From Gavia stellata (lineage: Eukaryota > Chordata > Aves > Gaviiformes > Gaviidae): a DNA stretch of 64,000 nt. The DNA is taken from NCBI RefSeq assembly GCF_030936135.1, contig NW_026776913.1, positions 372,001 through 436,000 on the forward strand. The letters run 5' to 3'. The notes under the pieces were generated by a model. That model did no database searches. It was not told the origin of the DNA and saw only the letters and a program-made list of their open reading frames with translations. A program made the position numbers and the translations under genes. Positions 45,790-56,838 of this stretch are shown here, piece after piece. Position 1 is the first letter of the stretch. Each line of letters opens with the position of its first letter.

Positions 45790-46700
45790 CAAGAGCCCAA
45801 AAGGACTTTGGTTCTTCCTCGCCCCTTCTGGGGAGGCCGGGAAGTGTTGCGCTGTTTTTCCGCACTTGGCTTTGCTCATCCTCACATCCCCCTGCCCCCA
45901 GGAAGAGCCCTGAGCCACACCTGAGGGACCAGCTCTGCCTGCCCAGGGCCTGGGGCTCAGGGTTTGGCCTTTCTGCTTCATCTAACAATCCAAGGGCTTT
46001 CTCAGCATTACAGCCACCTGCACAGTGCCTTTGCCTCCCTGCAATCACAGCCTCCAGTTATCGGCTCTAACGAGTCCCTGGGGAGGCTCTGTCAGTAATG
46101 GCCCTCAGTGGGGCCCATTAATGCTTCAAGGTTCTTTAGCTTTTGCTTCTGCCTTTGCCTTCTTGAGAGGTTTGATCACTCTCATCATCAGAGGTTCATG
46201 GACTACAGACCCAAATACACCGTGGGGCTCATTAAAGTACAGAAAGCCCTAACGAGCTATTTCCCTGCATGACACTTTCTTCAAGTCTTCAAGACTTGTG
46301 CAGCTAATTGGAATCATTTCATAGTCTAGTTAAAGAGGAAGATTTCAAAGTGCCCCTAATAAAAAATATATTTTTTAAAATGTTATATGTTATTCCTTTC
46401 ATTTTAAAGAAGAGGTGACAGCAGCATTCTCCAGTTGATATTGACCCAGAGTGTCGAGGAGGAAAAGCAGTCCCTTGAGGCCTGACACTGCACGGACACC
46501 CTTGCTCCTCACCTCCCCAGCCCCACCATTTCTGTCCTTGGCCACCTGGGACTTGCCTCACTTTGCCTTCCGTCAGACTTCTCGGGACTCTGGGAGCTGA
46601 ATGTTACAGCGCCATTGCACCACCTCCCACCTGCTTTCCTTAGAGAACTGCCTGCACACCGGCACAGAGGGAATGTTCCTCTTTGCAAGCAAAGAGAAGG
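45790..46700 (-). repeat. Dispersed unit U, copy 4
   Basis: Inverse of 24,290-25,090 with moderate divergence: 46,320-46,560 pairs with 24,600-24,370, and 46,020-46,140 pairs with 24,900-24,780. No conserved open frame. Confidence 0.55.
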
Positions 46701-47287
46701 AAAGCAAGGAAAAGTTTCAGAAACATTAAAACGCACTCCTCAACCGCACGTAAAGAACAAGCTACATCTCATGAGGCTGACTTTCTACAAGGGATAATCT
46801 CATGAGAAATGCTTTAGATAGGGAGATACAAAAAAGTAAATATCAACATAATTAAAGAGTTGGCTCTTAAAGAGAGACAATAAGACTACTGAAGGACAGG
46901 CCGGCTTTTAGTCCCTGAAGCTCAAAGCAGCAGCGTAGGTGAGAGGTACCTGAACGAACAAAGAGAAAGGGAAGGAGAAAACTGGAGAATAATGGAAAGG
47001 GCCTTTGCCCAGGCAGTCTGCATCTGAAACGACGACTTTAGAAATGGTCTTTGTATCAGGGCAGGGGAAAGTCAATGAAAGATCAGAGAAATGAAATACA
47101 GCGTAGGACAGGCAGAAGAGTGGTACTGAAGTTACAGGGGAAGGTCAGCATTTCCTTGGAATATGCCTTTTGAAAGGTCATGGGATTGGTAGAGGTCTCT
47201 TGTGAGTGAGGACAAAGCAATGGTGCACCCCTCTTGGAAGGAGGCCAAAAGTGCACCCCAGGGAACCCCAGGCTGTACAAGCTCACT
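46701..47287. other. Gene-free stretch
   Basis: Purine-rich sequence without recognisable features. Confidence 0.35.
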
Positions 47288-47860
47288 TCACAGAATCACA
47301 GAATCACAGAATCACTAAGGTTGGAAAAGACCTGTAAGATCATCAAGTCCAAATATCAACCAACAAACACTACCATGCCCATTAAACCATGTCTCACAAT
47401 GCCTCATCCACACGTTCCTTGAAAACCTCCAAGGATGGTGACTCCAGCACTTCCCTGGGCAGCTTATTCCATTGTCTTACCACTCTCTCAGTAAAGAAAT
47501 TTTTTCTAATATGGAGTCTAAACCTCCCCTGGTGCAACTTGAGGCCATTTCCTCTTGTCCTGTCACTAGTCACTTGGGAGAAGAGGCCAACACCCACCTC
47601 TCTGAAACCCCCTTTCAGGTCATTGTAGAGAGCAATGAGGTCTCCCCTCAGCCTCCTCTTCTGCAGACTGAACAACCCCAGTTCCCTCAGCCGCTCCTCA
47701 TAAGACTTGTGCTCCAGACACCTCACGAGCTTTCTCGCCCTTCTCTGGACACACTCCAGCATCTCAATGTCCTTCTTGTATTGAGGGGCCCAAAACTGAA
47801 CACAGCATTCAAGGTACGGCCTCACCAGCGCCGAGTACAGGTGTACTCGTTTGGTGAGGA
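47288..47860 (-). mobile_element. CR1 3' segment (ORF2 end and 3' UTR)
   Basis: The minus strand reads [19 protein letters not shown], then [18 protein letters not shown] and [20 protein letters not shown], to a 3' end written here as CACAGAATCACAGAATCACA. The C-terminal ORF2 frame is open over this part. Plus-strand CR1 sequence begins directly beyond it, so it appears to be the 3' half of a 5'-inverted insertion. Confidence 0.9.
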
Positions 47861-47899
47861 GTGTGCCATCAGTTAGAGGCCTCTTGGGTGACATTTCTG

Positions 47900-48412
47900 G
47901 GACCTTGAAAGAGAAGAATTTGTCCAAAAGCAGTCAGCATGGACTCACCAAGGGTGAATCATGCCTCACCGACTTGATTGCCTTCATGATGAAGTAGCTG
48001 CATTTGTGCATGAGGGGAGAACAGTAGATGTTGTTTACCTCAGCTTAAGCAAGACTTGTGGCATGGTCTCCCTCAATATTCTTCTACCCAAGTTAGGTTC
48101 TTACAGTCTGGATGGGTTGACAAACAGATGGGTGAAACATCAGTTGGATGATCAGGCTGAGAGAGCAGTGGTGACGGGGTCATACCCTACCTGGAGGCCA
48201 CTGGGACATACTGGGGCATGTGGGGCAGCACAGGGGACTCTGCTGAACCTGGGCAGTTTAATACGTGTAGCTATGACTTGGAGGAGGCAACTCTCACCTT
48301 GTTTGTCGATGACCCTAAATTGGGAGGACCATTGCTGTGCCCTAGGGATGCCATAGAGGGGAAACTGGAGAGGTGGGAGGACCGTCCTGTCAGAACCTTC
48401 ATGGGATAGAAG
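47900..48412 (+). mobile_element. CR1 RT segment in opposite orientation, left of the provirus
   Basis: It starts in mid RT ([19 protein letters not shown]) and continues with stops and frameshifts to LERWEDRPV, where the gammaretrovirus-like provirus is inserted. The same CR1 resumes after the provirus at 57,404 (AKWQVLCLGQTNALQ) to about 57,540. Confidence 0.8.
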
Positions 48413-48416
48413 GTGG
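48413..48416 (+). repeat. Target-site duplication, left
   Basis: GTGG directly before the 5' LTR, repeated at 57,404-57,407 directly after the 3' LTR. Four bases is the usual length for gammaretroviruses. Confidence 0.85.
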
Positions 48417-48981
48417 TGTTACAGGGCATCGTGAGAAACAAGGGTTAAAAGTAAGAAAGAAAAGTGTAGAGAAGATAGTTTGTAACAACTGCACCTGGTA
48501 CTTAGACATATTAAAGATAAAGACTGTCTCCACTGACTCTCTGCTGATAAAGTTTGTCTTCACTGACTCTCTGCTAACTAGCAATAATGATTAGCGCAAG
48601 GACGAATCGTAGGAAAATAGAAAAGACTGCCAAAATAGTGCCCTAGAGTTAACCTGTCTCATTATAATCTCATTTTAATACTAAAAAACACACCTCCTAG
48701 CTAGAGAAGCCCCAACCCAATTTAGCCCCCTACTCTCTGAGCATGCGTGGTGAATTAAAAGAGAACTGTAACTTTAAGATGAAGTAAGAAAAGTATGAAC
48801 CAATAGTTATAAAGGAGTAGCACCAGTAGGCGTAACTAACTTAGTTAACTGTTTTAAATACCTGTCATGATTTTAACTCTGTGTGCAAGCTTTGTGGAGA
48901 AATCCCCTTGCACCCGGCGCCGCAATAAACATGCCTGCTTTATAACTCTGTGTGAGTTGTGAAGTTCGTTTCCGCGCGTCA
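48417..48981 (+). repeat. Provirus 5' LTR
   Basis: Starts TGTTACAGGGCATCG and ends CGCGTCA. A 15-base direct repeat CACTGACTCTCTGCT (48,531 and 48,561) may be an enhancer repeat. CCAAT at 48,800-48,804, a TTATAAA TATA-like box at 48,807-48,813 and AATAAA at 48,924-48,929 give the usual U3-R-U5 order. Confidence 0.93.
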
Positions 48982-48985
48982 ATTT

Positions 48986-49003
48986 TGGCGACCCAGATGG
49001 GAC
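48986..49003 (+). other. Provirus primer-binding site
   Basis: TGGCGACCCAGATGGGAC starts 4 bases past the LTR. The TGG start and position mark it as a primer-binding site. It resembles arginine tRNA 3' ends more than the proline, glutamine or tryptophan types I know, but the assignment is uncertain. Confidence 0.7.
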
Positions 49004-49761
49004 CCTCTCTGCCCGGCTGCAGGACCGGCTGAGAGGGGGACATCCTCGGCGCGCCCCGAGATTTCTCGGAGGACCTCCCTCGCTCGCCCGATCACTGCAG
49101 GGACAGACAAGGACCATCAGCGGACCCGGTGTGTTAAAGAAGGGGAACCTGTAAGTCGTGAGGAGACGTCCTACGCGAGGTAAAGAGCATTGTGCTCACC
49201 CCGGGTGGGATTCGAATCCAGTAGTGAGGACGCGGGAATCCCTGCATAGGGAAGTACGCGGGGCTGCTATCGTTTGGATCAATTATTATTGTGGCTATAA
49301 TTGGTATTTTATGATAGTCATTACAATCTATATAATTAAGAGGTTTTGTTCCCGGTACCGTGTATTCTGTGAAAAGTGCTTCATTATATACAATTAATGT
49401 TGTCGTAAGTTGTTGTAAGTTGGGTGAGTGCGTGAGTGAGTGAGACGCTGTCAGACTGCGGGGCGAGTGCGGAGTCCTTATCCGCGGTTCCGTGTTCTCC
49501 GCGAGGAGAGTGGCCGGAGACGGACAAAGCGTATGACAGACTGTGTTAATGAAACCGAGCGTTAACCCTTGCTGTCCTTTGTTTGTTTGTGCTAAGTGTT
49601 TGGAGTATCATAAGTACGTTATTTCCTTTTCAATAATTGTCTTGAATTTAGGTGCATTTGCTGTACGGGTGTGCCCTTGCTTCTTTTGCCTTGGATAAGT
49701 TATTATTTTTGTCAATTCAATCAAGTTGCAATCATTGTAAACATCAGGCAGAGTGTTCATT
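49004..49761 (+). other. Provirus leader with candidate splice donor
   Basis: About 760 non-coding bases before gag, expected to hold the packaging signal. AACCT/GTAAGT at 49,150/49,151 is a good candidate for the splice donor of the env mRNA. Confidence 0.6.
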
Positions 49762-51213
49762 ATGGGAGGTAAACAAAGTGGCGGAATATTGAAAAGGAGC
49801 CCTCTAGGCTGTATTTTAGCTCACTGGAAGGAGATAGGAGAGCCGCCAGGAGGAAACGTGAGCAAAAGGACTTTAATTAAATATTGTAATCAATGGTGGC
49901 CTTTGTATAAATTGGATAATGAGGAGAAATGGCCCTTTAATGGAACTTTGAATTATAACACCTTGCTGAAATTGATGTTGTTTTTGAGGAGAGAAGGGAA
50001 ATGGGATGAGGTCGTATACGCAGACATGTTTTTCACTCTCCGAAATCATCCCGAATATCAAAAGGACTGTGGATTAATACCCCCACAGGACCCAATGGTA
50101 ATGGCTTTGGAGAAGGAAAATAAGAGAGAGGGAAAAGGAAAGATGAGGAGGTGTTGTTCGGCATGCAGCATAGGGCAGAGATGTACAAAATCAGAGAAAA
50201 TAAGGGATCCCGGGATGGGAGATCTGCCCGAGTATTACAGACCGCCAGTAGGAGTACAACAAGGAGAAAGTGAAAGTTCAGATTCGGAAGCCCCTTTAGA
50301 TGATCCAGTATCCTCCCGCACCCGGAGTAGGAAAGAACAGACAGTGGTACAAGCACCCCTCAGGGAGGCGGTGGGACCAGAAGGAAGTCCTGTCTTAATA
50401 AAAGTCCCCTTCTCCTCACTTGATCTTGAAACATGGAAAACGGTAGTAAAAAACTACCGAAGTGATTCTGTAGGAGTCACTAAACATTTCCAATTTCTAG
50501 TAAAGCAACATAATCCTGATTGGAGTGATATTCAATTGTTATTGGACCACATGACGGAAACTGAAAAACAACTGATACTAAAAACTGCCCATGATTTAGC
50601 TAGTGACCAACTTAGTAATACAGGAGAAGATATAAAGGATCACTTTCCCTTACAAGACCCACATTGGAACCCTAACAGAAGGGCCCATTTGGAATTATTG
50701 AATAAATACAGGGATTGGGTCATAAAAGGTATGGAACGAGCCATCCCGAAAACAATTAACTGGTCAGCTTTATATGCTATTCGACAGGGCCCGAATGAGA
50801 CCCCCTCTGACTTCCTGGATAAGCTGCGAGACACTATGAGGCGGCACACTCCTCTGGACCCAGGATCGGAAATAGGGATACAGCAGTTAGTGTCTCTATT
50901 CCTGGGGCAGTCAGCAAGTGATATCCGGAGAAAGCTGCAGAAATTGAAGCAGCCAGAAAGCAGAAATTTGGAGGCTTTATTAGATGAAGCTTGGAGAGTG
51001 TTTTGCAATAGAAAAGAGGAGGATCGGAGGAAGGATAAACGGGCACTGGTAGCAGCACTACAAGAGAGTAAGGGATTTAGAGGTATGGAATGTGGGAAAT
51101 TGAGACCTTTGAAAAAAGACCAGTGTGCATGGTGTAAACAAAGAGGACATTGGAAACATGAATGTCCAGAGAAACGGAAAAGCAGAATACAGGCCTATGC
51201 CAAAGAGGATTGA
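49762..51213 (+). CDS. gag: Gag polyprotein, gammaretrovirus-like
   Basis: 483 codons. The ATG at 49,762 is chosen because it gives a Gly-2 myristoylation start (MGGKQS) for membrane targeting of the matrix domain. The upstream in-frame codons do not start with ATG. Matrix covers about residues 1-120 and an acidic, Ser-rich linker follows. Capsid begins near PVLIKVPFSSLD and includes a major-homology-like stretch (IRQGPNETPSDFLDKLRDTM). Nucleocapsid has one zinc knuckle at residues 455-468, C-X2-C-X4-H-X4-C, as in gammaretroviruses. I do not find a canonical PPxY, P[ST]AP or YPxL late motif; LPEYYRPP is the nearest. The frame ends in TGA (51,211-51,213) and pol follows in the same frame. Confidence 0.93.
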   Translation: MGGKQSGGILKRSPLGCILAHWKEIGEPPGGNVSKRTLIKYCNQWWPLYKLDNEEKWPFNGTLNYNTLLKLMLFLRREGKWDEVVYADMFFTLRNHPEYQKDCGLIPPQDPMVMALEKENKREGKGKMRRCCSACSIGQRCTKSEKIRDPGMGDLPEYYRPPVGVQQGESESSDSEAPLDDPVSSRTRSRKEQTVVQAPLREAVGPEGSPVLIKVPFSSLDLETWKTVVKNYRSDSVGVTKHFQFLVKQHNPDWSDIQLLLDHMTETEKQLILKTAHDLASDQLSNTGEDIKDHFPLQDPHWNPNRRAHLELLNKYRDWVIKGMERAIPKTINWSALYAIRQGPNETPSDFLDKLRDTMRRHTPLDPGSEIGIQQLVSLFLGQSASDIRRKLQKLKQPESRNLEALLDEAWRVFCNRKEEDRRKDKRALVAALQESKGFRGMECGKLRPLKKDQCAWCKQRGHWKHECPEKRKSRIQAYAKED

Positions 51214-54200
51214 TGGGGACCTGGGGAGTCTACCCTAGCGGACCCACTGGTTATATTGAAGCTAGGGAAACAACAACGGAGTATAGAATTTTTAATTGAT
51301 ACTGGGGCAACATTTTCGGTTTTAAATCAAGCTTTAACACCCACTGATGATGATTTTGTAACGGTAAGGGGAGCTACTGGCCAAAGTGAAAAGGCATACT
51401 TTTTAAAGCCTCTTAAATTTAGATTGGGAAAACAATTAGGAATACACAAATTCTTATATATGCCCAGCTCACCAAAACCTCTATTGGGGCGAGACTTACT
51501 GGAACAACTAAAAGCGGAAATAAAATTCGAGAAAGGAAAAATAGAGCTTCGAGTGGGGGATGACCAGCTAATTGAACTTCTGAGTCTGGCCCTCATAGAT
51601 ACTCCTGTTAGCCCTGAAATACCTGACGAAATCCAGAACCAAGTATATCCAGGGGTATGGGCCTCAGAAATACCAGGAAAAGCAAAAAATGCCTCCCCAA
51701 TAATGGTCAGGCTCAAATCAGGGGCGAGGCCTGTAAGAATTAAGCAATATCCCCTCAGAACTGAAGATAGGGAAGGAATCCGACCAATAATCAACCGGTT
51801 TATCAAATATGGGCTACTAACAGAGTGTGAATCGGAATATAACACTCCCATTTTACCTGTCAAAAAGCCAGATGGTAATTATCGAATAGTACAAGACCTC
51901 AGAGCTATTAATAAAATTGTTGAGGATCTGCATCCTGTAGTGGCAAACCCATATACATTATTAACTAAATTGACACTTGAATTGGCCTGGTTTACCGTAT
52001 TGGACCTAAAAGACGCCTTCTTTTGCCTACCTTTGAGTCCAGAGAGCCAGTTGCTGTTTGCATTCGAGTGGGAAAACCCAGACTCTGGGAGAAAGACACA
52101 ACTAACGTGGACTGTGTTACCACAGGGGTTTAAAAACAGCCCCACTCTTTTTGGGAACCAACTAGCTAAAGACTTGGAACAGTGGGAGCGACCACATGGA
52201 GATGGAATAATGTTACAATATGTAGATGATCTATTGATAGCCACTAAAACAAAAGAACTATGTATACTATGGACAGTCAGTCTGCTGAATTTCCTTGGAC
52301 TTAATGGCTATCGAGTCTCTCCACAGAAAGCCCAAATAGCTCAGCAGCGGGTAACTTACCTCGGGTACGAGATAACTGCTGGCCAAAGGACCCTAGGAAC
52401 AGCAAGAAAGGAGGCCATCTGCCAAACTCCTCGACCACAGACAACTAAAGAACTCCGTACGTTTTTAGGGATGACGGGATGGTGTCGTCTATGGATCTAT
52501 AACTACGGACTCTTGGTAAGACCACTCTATAAACTGTTGAAATCTAATCCAAAAGACCTCACCTGGAATGGGGAAGCAGAAAGAGCATTTCAGCAGCTGA
52601 AAAGGAAATTAATGGAAGCCCCTGCCTTGGGGTTACCAGATATTACTAAGACGTTCTGGTTGTTCTCCCATGAGAAACAGGGAATAGCCCTTGGAATCCT
52701 AGCCCAAAACTTGGGGCCATATAGAAGAGCAGTGGCATATTTCTCCAAACAACTTGATGAAGTAAGTAAAGGTTGGCCTAGCTGCTTAAGGGCGGTAGCA
52801 GCATTGGTGTTAAATATTCAAGAAGCCCGTAAATTTACATTGGGCCAAAAGATTACAGTGCTGATATCTCATACTGTATCCACAGTATTAGAGATAAAAG
52901 GGGGGCATTGGCTCTCACCACAGAGATTCCTTAAATATCAAGCTGTTCTGGTGGAACAAGATGATGTGGAAATAATTGTTACTAATATTGTCAATCCAGC
53001 AACTTTCCTCAGTGGAACCACAGGAGAACCAGTATCACATAACTGCCTGGAAATGATTGAAGCGGTCTATTCCAGCCGACCAGATCTAAAGGAGGAGCCA
53101 CTGGAAGACGCTGAGGATTCCTGGTACACAGATGGAAGTAGCTTTGTTCGACAAGGCGTCCGCAGAGCAGGGTATGCAATAACCACCGTGAATCAGGTAA
53201 TAGAATCCGCAGCCCTTGCCCCAAATACTTCGGCACAAAAAGCAGAAATAATCACTTTAACCCGAGCTTTGGAGCTAGCCAAAGACAAAAAGATTAATAT
53301 CTGGACAGACTCCAAATACGCTTTTGGGGTAGTCCATGCGCATGGAGCCATATGGAAAGAAAGAGGACTCCTATCCACCCAAGGGAAACATATAAAACAT
53401 GCTGAAGAAATTCTTAGGCTCCTGGAAGCAGTACAGCAACCTGAAAAAGTGGCTATCATGCATTGCAAGGCACATCAGAAAGGAGATACCGTTCAGGAAT
53501 TGGGCAATGCTATGGCAGACCGAGAAGCCAAAAGAGCAGCTGAGAAAGGTGAATTAGAGGTGCAGTCTTTGGTCCCAGACGGTAAAATACAAATTGATTG
53601 TGAACCCAGGTATTCCAAAGAAGATCAGAAATTAGTTGAAGATGTAGGGGGAGAAGTAGAGAAAGGTAAATGGGCAAAGACTCCGCAAGGCAAAATAATA
53701 ATCCCATTTGCGTTACTGTGGGCCATAGTTATAGCAGAACACAGGAAATCCCATTGGGGAGCTGAGGCCTTGTATAAACATTTGAGTCAGCGTATAGTTG
53801 CCCGGAACCTCTACACCACTGTTAAACAAGTGACACAGCAGTGTGAAATATGTTTGAAAAATAATCCTAAGGTAAGCCCTAAAGTCCAACTTGGACAGAT
53901 AGGAAAAGGAAATTATCCAGGACAGCAGTGGCAAATTGATTTCTCAGAACTTCCAAGAAAAGGGGGGTTTCGATATCTGTTGGTTCTAACAGACACCTTT
54001 TCAGGCTGGCCAGAAGCATTCCCTTGCCGAACTAATAAGGCTAGGGAGGTAACTAAAGCACTATTACAAGAAATAATACCGAGATTTGGAATTCCTGCAA
54101 CAATCTCCTCAGATAGAGGATCACATTTCATTGCAAAAATTGTTCAGCAAGTTAGTAAACTCTTGGGAATAGATTGGCAGTTACATACCTCATATAGGCC

Positions 54201-54741
54201 ACAAGCAAGTGGTCAAGTGGAAAAGATGAACCACTTAATTAAGTTACAGATTGTAAAATTGGGGCAGGAGGCCGGATTGTCTTGGCCACAATCATTATAT
54301 TTGGCACTCCTGAGGATTAGAACAAAACCCAGAACTAAAGAAGGGTTGAGCCCTTTTGAAATACTGTACGGGAGGCCCTATATTGTACAGGCAGGAATAT
54401 CAACTCAGACTGGAGATGAAACTTTATCTACTTATATGATAAGCCTGCAAAAACAACTTTGGGAGATAGAGAAACTTGTTTTAGGAACCAGAGCCCGAGG
54501 TCTTGATGGGCCAGTGCATGATATTAAACCTGGTGATTATGTGTATGTGAAGTCCTTTACAGATTCACCTCTGAAACCGAAATGGGAAGGTCCCTTCCAG
54601 GTGCTGCTGACATCCCATACAGCGATTAAGATTAAAGAGCAGACCTCGTGGGTGCATCATACCAGAGTGAAGAAAGCCCCTAAGCCGCGATGGGAATCGA
54701 CATCTATGGGACCATTGAAGCTTCGCATTCGAAAGCGGTGA
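51214..54741 (+). CDS. pol: Pol polyprotein (protease, RT, RNase H, integrase), by stop-codon read-through
   Basis: About 1,175 codons in frame with gag after the single TGA, with no ATG near its start, which fits a Gag-Pol made by suppression of the gag stop. Protease: [11 protein letters not shown] and [19 protein letters not shown] and the YVDD box at 52,219-52,230. RNase H: YTDGSS, AEI, TDSKYAF and HQKGD...NAMADREA, that is, the acidic residues are present. Integrase: HHCC zinc region (HRKSHWG ... CEICLKNN), then QIDFSE, SDRGSHF and QVEKMN for the D,D,E triad. A C-terminal GPY/F-type module ([10 protein letters not shown]) is typical of gammaretroviruses. No stop or frameshift is seen. 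The last 52 bases overlap env. Confidence 0.94.
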   Translation, partial: WGPGESTLADPLVILKLGKQQRSIEFLIDTGATFSVLNQALTPTDDDFVTVRGATGQSEKAYFLKPLKFRLGKQLGIHKFLYMPSSPKPLLGRDLLEQLKAEIKFEKGKIELRVGDDQLIELLSLALIDTPVSPEIPDEIQNQVYPGVWASEIPGKAKNASPIMVRLKSGARPVRIKQYPLRTEDREGIRPIINRFIKYGLLTECESEYNTPILPVKKPDGNYRIVQDLRAINKIVEDLHPVVANPYTLLTKLTLELAWFTVLDLKDAFFCLPLSPESQLLFAFEWENPDSGRKTQLTWTVLPQGFKNSPTLFGNQLAKDLEQWERPHGDGIMLQYVDDLLIATKTKELCILWTVSLLNFLGLNGYRVSPQKAQIAQQRVTYLGYEITAGQRTLGTARKEAICQTPRPQTTKELRTFLGMTGWCRLWIYNYGLLVRPLYKLLKSNPKDLTWNGEAERAFQQLKRKLMEAPALGLPDITKTFWLFSHEKQGIALGILAQNLGPYRRAVAYFSKQLDEVSKGWPSCLRAVAALVLNIQEARKFTLGQKITVLISHTVSTVLEIKGGHWLSPQRFLKYQAVLVEQDDVEIIVTNIVNPATFLSGTTGEPVSHNCLEMIEAVYSSRPDLKEEPLEDAEDSWYTDGSSFVRQGVRRAGYAITTVNQVIESAALAPNTSAQKAEIITLTRALELAKDKKINIWTDSKYAFGVVHAHGAIWKERGLLSTQGKHIKHAEEILRLLEAVQQPEKVAIMHCKAHQKGDTVQELGNAMADREAKRAAEKGELEVQSLVPDGKIQIDCEPRYSKEDQKLVEDVGGEVEKGKWAKTPQGKIIIPFALLWAIVIAEHRKSHWGAEALYKHLSQRIVARNLYTTVKQVTQQCEICLKNNPKVSPKVQLGQIGKGNYPGQQWQIDFSELPRKGGFRYLLVLTDTFSGWPEAFPCRTNKAREVTKALLQEIIPRFGIPATISSDRGSHFIAKIVQQVSKLLGIDWQLHTSYRPQASGQVEKMNHLIKLQIVKLGQEAGLSWPQSLYLALLRIRTKPRTKEGLSPFEILYGRPYIVQAGISTQTGDETLSTYMISLQKQLWEIEKLVLGTRARGLDGPVHDIKPGDYVYVKSFTDSPLKPKWEGPFQVLLTSHTAIKIKEQTSWVHHTRVKKAPKPRWESTSMGPLKLRIRKR

Positions 54742-56819
54742 TATGGATTCTTATGACTCTATTGAACTGTTACCACTGTTGGGAGTGGCCTTGGACAGAC
54801 GCTTATTTTGGGTATACGGGAAGCTCGGGAAAGAATTTAAATGGATTGAATTTAGCAACTGTAGTAATATATAACAACATGACACTGCGACCAATTGAAT
54901 GGGAAAGAATAGATTCGATCTATACCTGGAGAATTGAGAAAGGAAAGGAGGTTCAGATAGGTTGTAGACTCCTTAATGTAAGTAACCCCCCCCCTCTCCA
55001 GACCCAAATTACTGTCAAAGTTGGTGCTCTCTGGGACTCTGCCAATAGAATAGGCAGCACAATATGTGAAAGAAAGGAGGTTTGTTGGTATCCCTTCAAT
55101 ATAACTCAAACGGTGACCATAGTATGTCTGGGGGCAACTCAAGAAAAGGCCCAAGCTCTAACTTTTAGATTTCGGTTGCAAACACTAGAGGAAACCACTA
55201 CTCCCCCTGCCTACACTACCTCGACTCAGGCTATTAAATCCAGTCCCACAGAACCTGAGCCAATAGGACCATATATGTATCCGACAGGACCATACATCAT
55301 TAAATATGTCGGTCAGCAACAGGTAATGTCTAATCCAATATGGTCCCTTAAGCAAGTGCAATTATTAATACAGAACGATATTTCCACTGTACAACCAGCC
55401 TGTACATCATTTATAAGACCCTTACACATAGGGTGGACATCATGGTTATATAAGAGGACCCTTCCTTCCCGAAAGAGAAAAAGGAGACATGTAATTGGTG
55501 CAGTAGGAACAGGACTGGGAGTTTTAAATAGTATAGATACTGAGATAATAAGGAACAAACTCGCAACGGCGACCAATGATCTAAACAAAATACAGAACCC
55601 TCTAAGATCTTCCCTCCTAACTTTAGGAACCAGCCAATGGCTTACAGCAAATATGCTACCCCAGTGGGAAAAGCTTAATGAAAAAGATAATGAATTGATT
55701 ATAAATGCATTAGATGTGGCTCAGACTAATGTTTCTACAGCATTCAGTTGTATCCAAGCTCAATTATGGTTACAGACAATAGCAGCTGCAATCATTAGGG
55801 AAGGAGAGGACGGAATCCTACCAAAAGAAATCCGAAAGGTGATTTGGAATAACGCAACGAAATTTGAAAGGAGATTCCAATCATGGTGGCATTTGGTTAA
55901 TTTTACCTTTGACCCTACTAACAACATAGCTACAGCTTTTGTACTGACAATATACAAAGCTTTAGTGTATAACATATACCCGATTGTTGCACTAGGATTA
56001 AATTACCATGGAACTGTACTTTATCCCCTAGGACATAGGGTATGGGCTATGAAAATAAGGAATAAGTGGCAAACTATTGATGTCGAGGCCTGTATCGTAC
56101 GAGACCAACAAGGATTTATTTGTGAAGGAAACACCATCAAAGGGCAAGATATTTGTCTTGACACTGAACAAAATGTTTGTCACTTTGAGGTGCATCCCAA
56201 CGAGACCCTAAAAACCATCATAATTTACAGGGGTATGGGATGTGTTTGTCTGAGAACTCAATGTGATTTTGTACAAGTAGATGATCAAATGGTGGACATG
56301 AGAAACCATTCAAATATTTGCATTTGCAACTTTGTTAGTCTTACAGGATGTGATTTTAACTACACGGCTCCTGTTACTACTTATCAATTGCTACAATTTA
56401 ATTATACGTTGATTCAAGATATACAGCCCACCCCCATTGGAATGAATCTCACTCTAATAAGAAAACTATTACATCATGAAAATTTAAAAAGATTGTTAAA
56501 ACAAGTTCAAGAAAGTGGAAGAAAGACTTTAATTACTGTCCATCATGATACAGAGGAAATACACCAAGTAATGGAACGAGTGAAGTTAGACGGAGAGCAC
56601 AATTGGTGGGATATGTTTAGGGGTTATTCCCCGTCAGCTACCAAAATCTTGAACATAATGACCCACCCAATATTGGTGTTACTAATAGCCACCACAACAT
56701 TAACAATAGTGAATCTTATCCTTTGGTGTAAACTAAAGGAAATTATTGGGCAAGTATGGACACTAAAAGTAATGATGAAACATAACGAACCATTTTTAAG
56801 AGCAAAAGAATTTGCTTAA
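54690..56819 (+). CDS. env: Env glycoprotein, atypical: short SU, long cysteine-rich TM
   Basis: 709 codons from ATG 54,690, overlapping pol in another frame. A hydrophobic signal segment lies around residues 17-28. SU is only about 266 residues with several N-X-S/T sites and ends in a polybasic furin-like site RKRKRR (261-266). A fusion-peptide-like Gly/Ala/Val-rich stretch follows ([13 protein letters not shown]). The transmembrane subunit is about 443 residues, with a heptad-like region near 280-370, an extended ectodomain with a cysteine cluster at 468-554 (including CVC and CIC), a membrane span near 655-680 and a cytoplasmic tail of about 30. I see neither the CX6CC motif nor the adjoining conserved TM region of gamma- and alpha-type Envs, nor a SU CWLC motif. 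Family unassigned. Confidence 0.85.
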   Translation: MGIDIYGTIEASHSKAVIWILMTLLNCYHCWEWPWTDAYFGYTGSSGKNLNGLNLATVVIYNNMTLRPIEWERIDSIYTWRIEKGKEVQIGCRLLNVSNPPPLQTQITVKVGALWDSANRIGSTICERKEVCWYPFNITQTVTIVCLGATQEKAQALTFRFRLQTLEETTTPPAYTTSTQAIKSSPTEPEPIGPYMYPTGPYIIKYVGQQQVMSNPIWSLKQVQLLIQNDISTVQPACTSFIRPLHIGWTSWLYKRTLPSRKRKRRHVIGAVGTGLGVLNSIDTEIIRNKLATATNDLNKIQNPLRSSLLTLGTSQWLTANMLPQWEKLNEKDNELIINALDVAQTNVSTAFSCIQAQLWLQTIAAAIIREGEDGILPKEIRKVIWNNATKFERRFQSWWHLVNFTFDPTNNIATAFVLTIYKALVYNIYPIVALGLNYHGTVLYPLGHRVWAMKIRNKWQTIDVEACIVRDQQGFICEGNTIKGQDICLDTEQNVCHFEVHPNETLKTIIIYRGMGCVCLRTQCDFVQVDDQMVDMRNHSNICICNFVSLTGCDFNYTAPVTTYQLLQFNYTLIQDIQPTPIGMNLTLIRKLLHHENLKRLLKQVQESGRKTLITVHHDTEEIHQVMERVKLDGEHNWWDMFRGYSPSATKILNIMTHPILVLLIATTTLTIVNLILWCKLKEIIGQVWTLKVMMKHNEPFLRAKEFA

Positions 56820-56824
56820 GGGAA

Positions 56825-56838
56825 AGAAAAGGGGGGAA
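56825..56838 (+). other. Provirus polypurine tract
   Basis: AGAAAAGGGGGGAA directly before the 3' LTR, the primer of plus-strand DNA synthesis. Confidence 0.9.
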
